Source: Lentisphaerae bacterium ADurb.Bin082 (GTDB taxonomy: Bacteria > Verrucomicrobiota > Lentisphaeria > Oligosphaerales > Oligosphaeraceae). From it: DNA of 53,527 bases. The stretch is from assembly GCA_002070945.1 (NCBI GenBank), contig MWEG01000004.1:1-53527 (forward strand), given 5' to 3'. A program made the position numbers and the translations under genes. Positions 42,999 through 52,700 of the stretch are shown one piece after another; positions within the stretch are counted from its first letter, which is position 1; the number at the start of each line of letters is the position of its first letter. The notes below the pieces were generated by a model. The model saw nothing but the letters and a program-made list of their open reading frames with translations, did no database searches and had not been told where the DNA came from.

Positions 42999-44603
42999 AT
43001 GGTTGTGAAATACATAGATGTCAATTCAATGGTCGGGCGGCGTGGCCTGAAGCACCCCCGCGAAATCTGGAGCACGGACGATGTTCTCCAGAGCATGGAC
43101 CGGGCGCATATCGACGCTGCAGTAGTAGCCAGCGCCTGGTCGCGGGATTACTCGCCCAACTACGGCAATGAACGCCTGTTGGCGGAATTGTCCCGGAGTG
43201 AGCGGCTGTACGGCAGCTATACGGTCGTGCCGAATGTAATTTCCGATTCGCCGACCGCCGAGCAGATGACCGACTTCATGCGTCGACACCGTCTGGTCGC
43301 TGCTCGGATGTTCCCGCGCAGTCACTTCTTCGCGCCAGACGATCGCACGATGGGCAGTTATTATGCGGCACTGGCCGCTGCCGGATACCCGCTAATAGTT
43401 GAAGCTTCCGAGCTGGACTTCCGGGAACTGCAACAGATTCTCACGGCACATCCTGACCTGAATGTCATCTACTTGGGTGTGTATTGGCACTTGACGCGCC
43501 TGTTAGTACCGTTGCTGGACGGGTTTCCACGCCTCCATATTGACTTTTCACTGATGCAGGCCAATGCGATTGTTGAACGCCTGGTAAAGCGCCTGGGAGC
43601 TAAACAGCTGCTGTACGGCAGCGGACTGCCGAGGATGAGTCCAGGAGCGGCGCGTGCTTTTATCGACTATGCAGATATTTCCGCTGAGGACAAGGCGCTG
43701 ATCGCGCACGGAAACGCGGAACGGCTATTCAGGATCAACCCGCCGACGCAGAACTTCCGGCCAGCAGACGAATTGGTGCAGACGGCGCTGCGCGGTGAAC
43801 CGCTGCCGCTGCCGGTTTTCGATTCGCATACGCACATATTGGGTGATCCTTACGAAGCTGGCGGTCAGGCGCCGATGCTGGAAGGCGACCTGGAGCATAT
43901 AAGCCGCTTGTATGCCAGAATGGGCGTGACAAAATACTGCGTGGCACCCTGGCTGGGAATCTGGACGGATAAGCCGGCTGGCAATCAAGCGGTGATCGAG
44001 ATGACGCGGCAACAACCAGAGGCCGTATACGGCCTGATAATGGTGGACCCAGCCTACAGCGAAGATGATGTCCGCGCTCAGGCAGAGCTTTTCCACCTGA
44101 AATATCGCATTCCCGGCATGAAGACGCTTTTCGCCCGTTCAAAAATCCGCTATACTGACACGGCCTTCGCGCCTTGGTGGGAGATCGGCAACGCCAACAA
44201 GCTCTTCGCCCTGATGGACCCGGGCGCCTATCCGCAGTTTTTGGGGGATATGGCGGAACTCGCGGAGAACTATCCGGATATCGCCTTTTTCCTGGACCAT
44301 GCAGGCCGGGATTGGGATGCGGCGGAGAGCAATGTTGCGCTGGCAAAACGCTATCCAAACCTCTATCTGCAACATACTTACACAAGCAATACCGAAGGCG
44401 TAATTGAATACTTTGTGGAATCGGGCATGGAGGATCGCCTGCTCTACGGAACAGACTCGCCGATGCGCGACCCGCGTCCGCAGTTGGGCTGGATTGTTTA
44501 TGCCAATATATCGGAAGCCGCAAAGCGCAAGATATTGAGCGGTAATATGCATAGGTTGCTGCGGCGGGCCTTTGACGGCGGGCCATATAATCAGGTGTTT
44601 TGA
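42999..44603 (+). CDS. Tandem double amidohydrolase, N-half likely inactive
   Basis: 534 residues made of two amidohydrolase-2-type (PF04909-like) TIM barrels. The C-terminal half (from ~270) starts with the metal motif VFDSHTHILG and has FFLDHAGRDWD and LLYGTDSPM, so it should bind a metal. The N-terminal half starts YIDVNSMVGRRG, where the HxH is D-x-N, and ends LLYGSGLPRMSPG where the other half has G-T-D; it probably does not bind metal. Such proteins hydrolyse or decarboxylate small ring or acyl substrates. The start lies inside a dispersed repeat; a GTG at 43005 is also possible. A cysteine hydrolase gene follows 37 bp later. Confidence 0.87.
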   Translation: MVVKYIDVNSMVGRRGLKHPREIWSTDDVLQSMDRAHIDAAVVASAWSRDYSPNYGNERLLAELSRSERLYGSYTVVPNVISDSPTAEQMTDFMRRHRLVAARMFPRSHFFAPDDRTMGSYYAALAAAGYPLIVEASELDFRELQQILTAHPDLNVIYLGVYWHLTRLLVPLLDGFPRLHIDFSLMQANAIVERLVKRLGAKQLLYGSGLPRMSPGAARAFIDYADISAEDKALIAHGNAERLFRINPPTQNFRPADELVQTALRGEPLPLPVFDSHTHILGDPYEAGGQAPMLEGDLEHISRLYARMGVTKYCVAPWLGIWTDKPAGNQAVIEMTRQQPEAVYGLIMVDPAYSEDDVRAQAELFHLKYRIPGMKTLFARSKIRYTDTAFAPWWEIGNANKLFALMDPGAYPQFLGDMAELAENYPDIAFFLDHAGRDWDAAESNVALAKRYPNLYLQHTYTSNTEGVIEYFVESGMEDRLLYGTDSPMRDPRPQLGWIVYANISEAAKRKILSGNMHRLLRRAFDGGPYNQVF

Positions 44604-44640
44604 GGTTGTATTTGCCCGACAGGTGGCAAGGGAGGAATCG

Positions 44641-44778
44641 ATGATGGGCGAATTGAGCCAAAAAAGCCGGACAGCGGCGCCATTATCCAAGTTCCGGCCT
44701 GGCATTGGCAGGCTTATGGTGTTGACCACAGCCTGGGTCATCCTCATGCAAGCGGTGGCGGTTGGAAAGGAAAGGACA
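44641..44778 (+). pseudogene. Frame-shifted duplicate of the 5' end of the cysteine hydrolase gene
   Basis: Bases 44641-44778 align with 44782-44918 at a period of 141 bp (shared GCCGGACAGCGGC and CCAAGTTCCGGCCTGGCATT). The first copy has six A where the second has seven, so its reading frame is shifted: undoing the shift gives PDSGAIIQVPAWHWQAYGVD against PDSGTVVQVPAWHYQTYDVD in the real gene. The shifted frame has no stop and runs in frame into the real gene. Its ribosome-binding site (GGGAGG) is good. Confidence 0.8.
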
Positions 44779-45633
44779 TCAATGATGAGTGAATCAAGCG
44801 AAAAAAAGCCGGACAGCGGCACTGTTGTCCAAGTTCCGGCCTGGCATTATCAAACTTACGACGTTGACCCCAGCCTGCCCTATCCTCGTGCAAGCTGCGG
44901 CGGCTGGAAAAAAGACCTGATTCCAATTGCGCCGGCCCATACAGCAGTGGTTGTGATGCACGCCTGGGACTGTGGAGACAAAGATGGCGACGGCGCCGTG
45001 TACTATAAATTGGTCGACTACGTGCCCCGCAGCGATGTGATAATCAGAGACAGGTATCCCGGCTTTATGAGCAAATTGCGCACGGCCGGCTTTAACGTCA
45101 TTCATATCGGCGCAGGCTACGAACGTAGTATCGACAAACTCCCTGGCTATGCTCGGGTGCGGGCGCTGTGCCCGAAGGAACAGGTTTTGGAGGCCATCCA
45201 GCCAGACCCAGTGCTGTTGCAATTGCGTCAACTGCATTACGATCGGGTGCTTTATGGCAAACACCTTGACGAGCTGCGCCGGACGCAGGAAATACGCATC
45301 CGCGACTTTGGCGTGATGCCAGAACCGGATGAGGATGTCGCCTGCACGAGTGAACAGCTGTTTGCCTGGTGCCGCAAGCATGAGATCAACCACCTGATCT
45401 ACACCGGCTTTGCCGTCAACGCCTGCCTGGTCAGCTCGCCCTGCGGACGCATCGACATGACTCGCCGGGGGATTATGTGCTCGCTGATCCGCGACCTGAC
45501 GTCGGCGCTGGAAAGCAAGGAGTCATGCACTACCGAGGCGTTCAAAGAACAAGGCGTGTGGGCCTTCTCAATCTGGGGCGGATTCGTCTTTGAGCAGGCT
45601 GATATTGAAAAATACTTGTTCGGCCAAAATTAA
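44641..45633 (+). CDS. Isochorismatase-like cysteine hydrolase with new N-terminal extension
   Basis: The core protein starts at 44782 (283 residues, AAGGAAAGGAC upstream) and has an isochorismatase-type fold: HTAVVVMHAWDCGD with the catalytic Asp region, a central lysine region, and the nucleophile block IYTGFAVNACLVSSPCGRID. Family members cleave C-N or ether bonds in isochorismate, nicotinamide or N-carbamoyl compounds. From 44641 the frame is open and in phase, adding 47 residues that contain GRLMVLTTAWVILMQAVAVG, which looks like a signal or membrane segment but comes from frame-shifted duplicated DNA. Which start is used cannot be decided from sequence. It is downstream of the double amidohydrolase. 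Confidence 0.8.
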   Translation: MMGELSQKSRTAAPLSKFRPGIGRLMVLTTAWVILMQAVAVGKERTSMMSESSEKKPDSGTVVQVPAWHYQTYDVDPSLPYPRASCGGWKKDLIPIAPAHTAVVVMHAWDCGDKDGDGAVYYKLVDYVPRSDVIIRDRYPGFMSKLRTAGFNVIHIGAGYERSIDKLPGYARVRALCPKEQVLEAIQPDPVLLQLRQLHYDRVLYGKHLDELRRTQEIRIRDFGVMPEPDEDVACTSEQLFAWCRKHEINHLIYTGFAVNACLVSSPCGRIDMTRRGIMCSLIRDLTSALESKESCTTEAFKEQGVWAFSIWGGFVFEQADIEKYLFGQN

Positions 45634-45674
45634 TTCCTATCCATACAAAACTTCGCTCATTGCCAAAGATTCTG

Positions 45675-46919
45675 ATGGAGAAAAAAACATCCTTCAACGG
45701 GTTACAGAAACTTGACTTTGTCATCAAGCAGCTCAGTTGGCTGACGACAGCGTCGCTGCTGGCGGCGGTGATAGCGAGAAAAGGCTTTGGCGCGTCACTC
45801 TGGCCGCCTTGGTTCGATGCCTGGGTCCTACCGGTGCTGGTCGCCGCCGCAGTCGGCTATCTGACCAACTACATTGCTATCTGGCTTCTTTTCAAGCCCT
45901 ACGGCAAGCATTTCGGCTTTGTCCAAGGCGTCATCCCGCGTGAAAAAGCCAAACTGGCCGTAAAACTCGGCGAGGTCATTTCCGAAAGCCTGCTGCCGCC
46001 GCCAGAGCTGGCCAACCAACTCGGCGCCGTCGTCAAAGACTATCTGCAAAATCCGTCTTTGCTCGAAGATATCCGGCAAAAAGTCAACCTCTACCTGAAA
46101 AAGCATCAATCAGCGATTGCGGCTTTTCTCTTCCCCTATCTTGAGCAAGCGATCCGCGCCGCTGTGCAGCGCAACTTCACCTCTGAGAATCTCTATGCGC
46201 TGTTCGACAACGTCGTCATAAAATGGCTGGACGTGGAAAAGAACCGCCAGATGGCAGCGACGGTGATCATCCGGGAAATCAAGCTCAAGGCCCCACAGCT
46301 GACTGCCGTCATCAAACGGCAATTCCGTGACGCCGCGGAAACGTACATCAAAGAGGAATTTCCGCACCTGTGCAGCTGGCTGCCGGTTGACGACTTCGTG
46401 GCCAAACTGATTGATCACCTGAACTGGGAGCAGATTCAACGCCAGCTCGAAGACCGGCTGAGCGACGATGAGACCCAGGAAGCCATCTGCGAACAACTGG
46501 TCGAACTGGCGCTCAAAATTCGCGACTACTTGCAAAGCCAGGCGGCTTCCGGGAAACTGCAAGAACTGCTCGCCAAACACCAAGACAAGGCCGAAAAGCT
46601 CCTTCGCAGCGCCATTGAGGAAAACCTCCCTGCCCTGGTTGATCAATGGCTTCGGCGAGACCAGGTCTGGGAAGTCATCATCAACCATCTCATGCCTCTG
46701 GCCCAGGCGTTCATCCTCGAACGCTTGCAAAACGACAAAAACGCCATTATTCGCCAGCTTGACCTGCCTGGAAAAATTGAGAAATCGGTCATGGCAATGG
46801 ACATGCATCAAGTCCACAGCACCATCAACAGCGTCTCCGGGCGTCACCTGGTAGCGATCCAGCTGCTCGGATACCTTCTCGGGGCCGTCGCCGGATTCCT
46901 GATGATTTTTGCGAATTGA
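45675..46919 (+). CDS. DUF445-family membrane protein
   Basis: 414 residues (start uncertain: ATG at 45675 or TTG at 45660, neither with a clear site). The family signature is present: AAVGYLTNYIAIWLLFKPYG near the N-terminus and GRHLVAIQLLGYLLGAVAGF at the C-terminus, giving membrane segments at both ends with a long helical cytoplasmic or periplasmic middle (LEDRLSDDETQEAICEQLVE). The biochemical role of DUF445 proteins is not established. CAAAACTTCGCTCATTG lies just upstream. Confidence 0.88.
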   Translation: MEKKTSFNGLQKLDFVIKQLSWLTTASLLAAVIARKGFGASLWPPWFDAWVLPVLVAAAVGYLTNYIAIWLLFKPYGKHFGFVQGVIPREKAKLAVKLGEVISESLLPPPELANQLGAVVKDYLQNPSLLEDIRQKVNLYLKKHQSAIAAFLFPYLEQAIRAAVQRNFTSENLYALFDNVVIKWLDVEKNRQMAATVIIREIKLKAPQLTAVIKRQFRDAAETYIKEEFPHLCSWLPVDDFVAKLIDHLNWEQIQRQLEDRLSDDETQEAICEQLVELALKIRDYLQSQAASGKLQELLAKHQDKAEKLLRSAIEENLPALVDQWLRRDQVWEVIINHLMPLAQAFILERLQNDKNAIIRQLDLPGKIEKSVMAMDMHQVHSTINSVSGRHLVAIQLLGYLLGAVAGFLMIFAN

Positions 46920-46991
46920 CAAGGAGGCAAGGGTTTTCGCGTATAAAAATGGGGGTAACCAGCGACAGCGGGGGAAACCGTTTATGCCGTG

Positions 46992-47014
46992 AATGCCCTT
47001 GCCGGAAGGGCATT
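46992..47014. other. Hairpin between convergent genes
   Basis: AATGCCCTT-GCCGG-AAGGGCATT, a perfect 9-bp stem with a 5-base loop, between the convergent DUF445 and drmC genes. There is no T-run. It may end or stabilise either transcript. Confidence 0.45.
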
Positions 47015-47073
47015 TCCGAAGTACGGCGGAGACCTCCGACTGCTTCCTGAAGCCCCTCTACACCACGGTAGAG

Positions 47074-47129
47074 AGTGAAACTTTATCTTTTTCCCAAACA
47101 CCCGAAGAACCACAAAACTTCGCACATTA
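47074..47129. repeat. AGTGAAACTTTATC and CACAAAACTTCGCACATTA motifs
   Basis: AGTGAAACTTTATCTTTTTC (47074 on) matches 11444; CACAAAACTTCGCACATTA (47111-47129) is the 3'-flank motif family, ending 13 bp before the stop of drmC. In reverse the pair also matches the order of pieces at 15604-15670. Confidence 0.6.
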
Positions 47130-47142
47130 CCTAATTTTTCCC

Positions 47143-47907
47143 TTATGCTTCGGTGATGATTTTTTCCGTGATTAGGGCATGAAAATGCGCCGACAATTGT
47201 TTGGGAACAATGCCTCCATTCAGAAGGATACCGATTTCCATGTTATCGTTCATTGCTTTGTCAGTAAGATTGGCGCTGGTTATCATGGCTGTCTCACCGT
47301 CCGCGACGGCACATTTGGCATGGACTGCTGCTGGAACCTTTGCATTGGGCTGTTTCCAGATATGAAAGTGGGCGGCAGGAAGTCTGCTCTTGAGCGTTGC
47401 AATGGAATCAACGGAGACCTTGCCTCCAGCTTCCAGAGATTGTTCAAGAAGAAAATTCATGGTGACATTTCGCTCCTGGGCATCCTGCAAGGCATCCATC
47501 ACATTTGGTATCGCATATACCACATAACTAACGATGAACAAATCCTTTTTCGCGGCTCTGATGACCTGAAGCAGAGCTTCTTCCGTCTGGCGCACAGGGA
47601 CAGAAGCGGTCGCAGGCCCAGTCCAGAGCAGCTCCTGCTGGCCGTAGCGTCCCGTTTGTCTGGCAACTGCCTGGGCTGCAAGCAGGGACGAAGACAGTTC
47701 GGCGCCACCGATAGAGGTGTCATTCTGTAGAATCTCCAGCAATTTAGCGAATAGTTTCCTATTGCAGTTAGGGCCGCAATTGTCCATAATCGCATCTGCC
47801 AAGTCTTCGCCATCAAGGCCAATGACGGCCTTGGCCAGCGCCGTGATTCGGTTAGGCGAGAGTTCCAGGGCTATCTGGGCGACGATGTCATAGAATTCCT
47901 TCGTCAT
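47143..47907 (-). CDS. drmC: DISARM protein DrmC, phospholipase-D-like
   Basis: 254 residues. The helical N-terminal half (LSPNRITALAKAVIGLDGED) is followed by a PLD-type domain with one HKD motif, VHAKCAVADGETAMITSANL, as in DrmC and other single-HKD nucleases; ITSANLTDKAMNDNMEIGI is typical for the family. In DISARM the DrmC protein is a PLD-domain nuclease-like component that was reported not to be strictly required. It starts inside the end of drmB with a 4-bp overlap. Confidence 0.93.
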   Translation of the reverse strand: MTKEFYDIVAQIALELSPNRITALAKAVIGLDGEDLADAIMDNCGPNCNRKLFAKLLEILQNDTSIGGAELSSSLLAAQAVARQTGRYGQQELLWTGPATASVPVRQTEEALLQVIRAAKKDLFIVSYVVYAIPNVMDALQDAQERNVTMNFLLEQSLEAGGKVSVDSIATLKSRLPAAHFHIWKQPNAKVPAAVHAKCAVADGETAMITSANLTDKAMNDNMEIGILLNGGIVPKQLSAHFHALITEKIITEA

Positions 47908-49766
47908 GACAGGCCCTCCCGTTCAGTGAAAAATGCGGTGTCCTTGCACTCGAAGGTCGGCACGACCAACGCCCGATCCAAGTAGCGGTTTCCTGCCTCA
48001 CAGGAGGTCTCCGCGAGAAATACGCAGGCATGGCAGGCTGCCCCATGCAATGTTCTGTCCTCATTGGGCTTGTGCATTGAACACAAAGGATCCGAAGAGC
48101 AAATTCCAGCCCGATGCAATGCTTGGTCAAGGATATGCTCCAGCGAATCTGCTTTGCCGAGTTCCACGAGTCCTCCAAGAGTCCCGTCAGAATCAGGGGC
48201 AGCAGTGTACAGCAGGATGCCGGCCATGGGGGTGTTGCCATGGCTGGCATAAACCCGCTCCTGGATGCTGGCTGCATTGTATCCGCATTCCAAGGCGAAC
48301 TCGCGGATAATCAGATGGGCAAGGGTATGGAGCATATAGTACCGCGCGCCTGGATAGCCTGCGTCAGGCTTCTGATGATGGGCAATGCGCCACCCCTTGT
48401 AACCTTCATTAAGTGTAGCGTTGCGCTGCTTAACTGTTTCCTGCTGTTCCCACGCCTGAATCTTTTCCTCATTGAAACGGATGAATATGCCTTCGCCATG
48501 GACCTCGCAGGCGGGAACCCATTCCAACTGATGCTTTGAGAGCGGGGCTATGGAGACCTCTTCGCCTTCCTCTGCAAGCTCAACCGAGGATTCAATGCGC
48601 GTATAGCCAATGAGCGCATTGACTTTGCGCAATCTGTCCAGAAGCAGCACACCATCAATCATATCATTGTATTTCTGCGGGACAGGCGTCTTTGTAGAAT
48701 GGAAGTTGGGCCAATCAGTAGGCGGGTTCGGCTGGCAGAGCACCTCCCATTCTGGTATTTTCAAATCAATCTCCTTGACGGAAGTTGCTGCGGAAGCATC
48801 ACCTTTTCTGTGTTCCTCTATTGCCTGCCAGATGACTTCAGGAGTCCACTTGTCCAAACCAGGTATGGAATGAGTTGCTTTCAAGGTTCGCAGCATGATT
48901 TGCAGCACTTCCAATGATATTGCCTCCTGAAAGACATTCCAATGGTCGGAAATCAATTGCCGTAGTTCATTGCGTTCGGTGGGGATAGCCAAGACCGACA
49001 TGGTCACCGGAAACCACCCATTAGTGGCGCCCAACAGGATGGTTCGTAATTTCTCATCGCACCCTTTTTTTTCATTGTTTAGATGAGGGTGATAACCTCG
49101 GCATGCTGGGAGATTCTTCTGCCCCTCCACGCCAAAGGCGAATGCCATGGAACGAGATGCCCCGCAGGAGCATTTCACCCACAGGTTTTCAGTCTGCAAA
49201 GAGGCCTTGTCCTCGTAGAAAGACAACGAACCTTTGCAATCGGAAGGCCCGCCGTGAACGAACCACCGCCAAGGAAAGTCATCCAGATGTCCGTGTGGAC
49301 ATGCGACCAGAAAACGTGAAGGCACGGCCTGCGCTCTGCCAGTCTTTGCCTTGGGGCAGTTGTCATGGTAGAAATGCGTCCGTTCTGGATGATAGGCGTT
49401 GTGCTGCAATTGAAAGATATTGCCGTCGTATTGACCGAGATGGCCGCAATTGACGCAACGCAGCCATAACGGGAAGGGGCGGACGGGAATGCCTTTCAGT
49501 CTCTCGGGCGTATATGGGTTCTTGCTGTCGTTGTCTGCCAGCGGCGGCATCAGCAATTCGGTCACGTTTGCATGCAAGACATTGCGCACGGCGTTCAGCA
49601 GACGATTTTCAAAGACTGGCATGCAAAGGTCCTTGCGCCAGAACTCCAGCCCCATGGTCACCACGGAAAGGTTCGGCAGATCAATCAAAGCGCCAGGGCC
49701 ATACGTCCAAAGCAATTGGCTGGGACGTACCTGCCCCACCTGGTGTTTCTTGTTTCCTCTGCTCAT
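47904..49766 (-). CDS. drmB: DISARM protein DrmB (DUF1998)
   Basis: 620 residues, the usual size. The N-terminal signature is present: GQVRPSQLLWTYGPGALIDL. The C-terminal DUF1998-type domain is seen at ~470-610: YMLLHTLAHLIIREFALECG, GILLYTAAPDSDGTLGGLVE, and a Cys cluster (CSSDPLC, CHAC, SCEAGNRYLDR) that probably binds zinc. Other Cys pairs (CVNCGH near residue 100) add a zinc ribbon. In DISARM, DrmB forms a complex with the DrmA helicase that recognises incoming phage DNA. It overlaps both neighbours by 4 bp, so the three genes are one operon. Confidence 0.95.
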   Translation of the reverse strand: MSRGNKKHQVGQVRPSQLLWTYGPGALIDLPNLSVVTMGLEFWRKDLCMPVFENRLLNAVRNVLHANVTELLMPPLADNDSKNPYTPERLKGIPVRPFPLWLRCVNCGHLGQYDGNIFQLQHNAYHPERTHFYHDNCPKAKTGRAQAVPSRFLVACPHGHLDDFPWRWFVHGGPSDCKGSLSFYEDKASLQTENLWVKCSCGASRSMAFAFGVEGQKNLPACRGYHPHLNNEKKGCDEKLRTILLGATNGWFPVTMSVLAIPTERNELRQLISDHWNVFQEAISLEVLQIMLRTLKATHSIPGLDKWTPEVIWQAIEEHRKGDASAATSVKEIDLKIPEWEVLCQPNPPTDWPNFHSTKTPVPQKYNDMIDGVLLLDRLRKVNALIGYTRIESSVELAEEGEEVSIAPLSKHQLEWVPACEVHGEGIFIRFNEEKIQAWEQQETVKQRNATLNEGYKGWRIAHHQKPDAGYPGARYYMLHTLAHLIIREFALECGYNAASIQERVYASHGNTPMAGILLYTAAPDSDGTLGGLVELGKADSLEHILDQALHRAGICSSDPLCSMHKPNEDRTLHGAACHACVFLAETSCEAGNRYLDRALVVPTFECKDTAFFTEREGLS

Positions 49767-52700
49767 TGTTCACCACCTTGTCCATTGGCGGGTTTCTGGA
49801 AGTCCCAGGCTTCATCGTCCAACGAGGGATTGATCTCCAGCACCAGATTCACCCCAGCCTCGACTTCGCGCATAGAGAAGGGGACAGTAAAGTCATCCCA
49901 AAGCTCTTTGCCGGGCTCGTTCAGAAGATTGACGACATTTCCCTGTCCCCTCTTCTTTTCATAGCCCAATCGGCGTCCAGGGACTTTATTTTCCTTAGCC
50001 CATTTGTCAAGCCTGCTGGCGGCCATATTTTCTGTTGCCGTTTTGACGCCTTGTTTGTCCTCAACAGACCATGCTCGTCCCGCCAGGACTTCCTTGACAT
50101 GGATTGCCTGCTGGCAGGTGGGAGCTGTCATAGCCTGGGCGCCCTCATTCGGAGCAAACGCTACATTTCCCATCCGCAGCAGGCTGACCATTGTCCCCGT
50201 CATCCCCCGATCCAGTGCACGGGCGGCAAATGGCGTGACTGACTGCGCCTCCACGTGTTTGTAGAAGGTGGAGTGGTAATGTTCAAACGTTTCATAATGA
50301 GAGAAGTCACGTGGGCGCGACCAGGCCAGGACCGTGTACACAAGGCCTGGGAAGGCTCGCCCTACACGGCTGGTTGCTTGAATATACTCCGCTGTGTTCT
50401 TCGGCTGGCCGTTGACAACCATCAAGCCGAGACGGTTCACATCAACGCCGACGGAAAGCATGCTGCTTGCAAGAACCACATCCATGCCTTTCGGCTCGTC
50501 TTTCTGCCAGTTCTTTTTAAAGCGAATTTCCAGATGGTCAAGTTTCTTGGGAATGTCCTTGCTGTTGATCCGCGAAGTCAGTTCGTCAACATTCCGCACC
50601 TTGCGCTGGGCAAGTCCAGGACGCGGGAGATTTCTGTCCAGCGCGACCCGATAGGAGCGGGTTTGCACATCGTCTTCCGCTAGACGGCGCATGCCTCCAA
50701 GTTCCCGCAGGGAATTGAAGTATCCTATCAGCGTCATATACGGGTCAGCCAGCAGTCCGAAATGCTCAAAGAGCGCTTGCGCCCCGGTCAATAGTGCCAC
50801 GTAGGTGCGAATCAACACTGCGGGTCGGGATGCCCCAGGAGCGCAAATGCCTACATAGCGGCGGCCAGGACGTTGCGAAGTCGGCCTCTGCACGGAGAAG
50901 AAATTATCCTCGATGTCCAGTCCATACGGAGGGAAGATGCTAACCTCCCGCAGGAACACATTGAGTATCTGCTGGTCAGCCTTTCTGACGGTTGCGGTTG
51001 AAGCAATGACCTTGGGGCGCACTTTTTGCCCTTCGTACTCCCAACTGCACAGTTCGTCAATGGCGGTTTCATAGAGGCCAACCATCGTCCCCAGTGGTCC
51101 GCTGATAAGGTGAAACTCATCTTGGATAATGAGGTCTGGTGGTCGAATTGCCAGGATTGCCTTTTTCCTGACGGCAGGAAGTCGCCCTTTCTGGCGGTGT
51201 ACGCCAGTGCAGGAGCCAGGCCACATCAGTCCGCAACGCGGACATTCCTCTGATACTTTCCCAAACAAGGTGCGGATTTCACCTTTCCATGCCATCATGG
51301 CAAATTTGTCCACCGTGGAAATCAGCATGGTCGGTGGACGATGATAGATTTCCTCATCTACAACCAGGATGGGGAGGCCATTCGGCGAATGTTTCTTGCT
51401 AAACGGGCATTGGTGAAGCTTGTCTCCGCAGAAGATGCTGGTACGCCCCGTGTCGGTATCCACCTCAATGTTTTTGCCAGGGTCGATTGCCTCGCCGCAC
51501 CAGGGGCAAGTAGTCAATTGGGCTGGAGTGGAGGCCGAGCCAAAGAGGTTGTCCCGTTCGTTTTCCACCGTTCGGTTGCTTTGCTCTGTAGAATTGGGCG
51601 TTACTTGCTTGCCTACCCACAGGCCGAGAGTAAAGGGTTCTTCGCCCCAAAGCTTCGGCGCTTTCCGGCGTTGCAGCTCCATGGCGCAGAGCAGCGCCGA
51701 GGCGCGCTGGAACTGCTGGATTGTCAGCAGGCGGAGCGTATAGCGCATGATGACTGCGAGACCCCGGCTGCTGTCCAGGCCGCCTGGGTTCTTTTGTAAA
51801 CGACGGATGGCCATGGCAAAGGCCGCTACGCCCAAATATGCTTCAGTTTTGCCGCCGCCAGTGGGAAACCAAAGCAGGTCAGCGATGGCCTTCAACGGCT
51901 CGGTGCGGTCATTATGTGCGGGATTGGCCAGGGATGGCACAGACAGCAGGATGAACGCCAACTGGAAGGGACGCCAACTGTGATTCTTCGGGATGTCAAT
52001 TTCGCCTTTGGTGGGATTCTCGCCCCTGCGCCTGGCCAGGGAGTAGATGGTATGGACACGCTGGTCCGCCATGACACTGTTAGCAAAGCGAAATGCCGCC
52101 AGTGCCTCCGCATTGTCTTGGAGCGTCTGAATCCCCTCGCGCAGACGCACCAGTATCTTTCTGCATTGTTTCAGGGTGTCCTTGACCGGGGTGGAATATC
52201 TGGCGAACCCGGGCAATTGAGACCGTTCATTTTGTTCGTCAATCCAAGCCTCGTAGTCGTCCGTCAGGATGGACAGCCCGACAGTCAGTTCTTCTTTCGG
52301 CAATTCAGCCAGCCGCCGCATGTTCAGCCAGCCTTCGGTCAGCAGTTTCCGCATTGATGCGCGGTCATCAGCGTTCCCGCCAGGTGTTTCGGTGACTGGC
52401 ACTTCGTATTGGGGCATAACAACTGTCTGGATGGCTGTGGCATGTTCGGGATTTTCCAATGACACATCCGCATGGACAGAGATGCCATGCCCGACGGCAA
52501 ACTCGACCTTGTTCCGATACATCATTTCCAGACTCTGAAGCTCCCTGTCATCCTCTTTGCTGGAGAGCAGGGGGCGCCTGCGAAACACCGCCCCTGCTGG
52601 TGAGGTGACCTTCAACTCCGGCTGGAAAATCCAAGCGGCATCCTGATTGACGTTTGGCTTGGTCTGCTCGTTGATCAGAAATAAAGTCACCAGACGCGTA

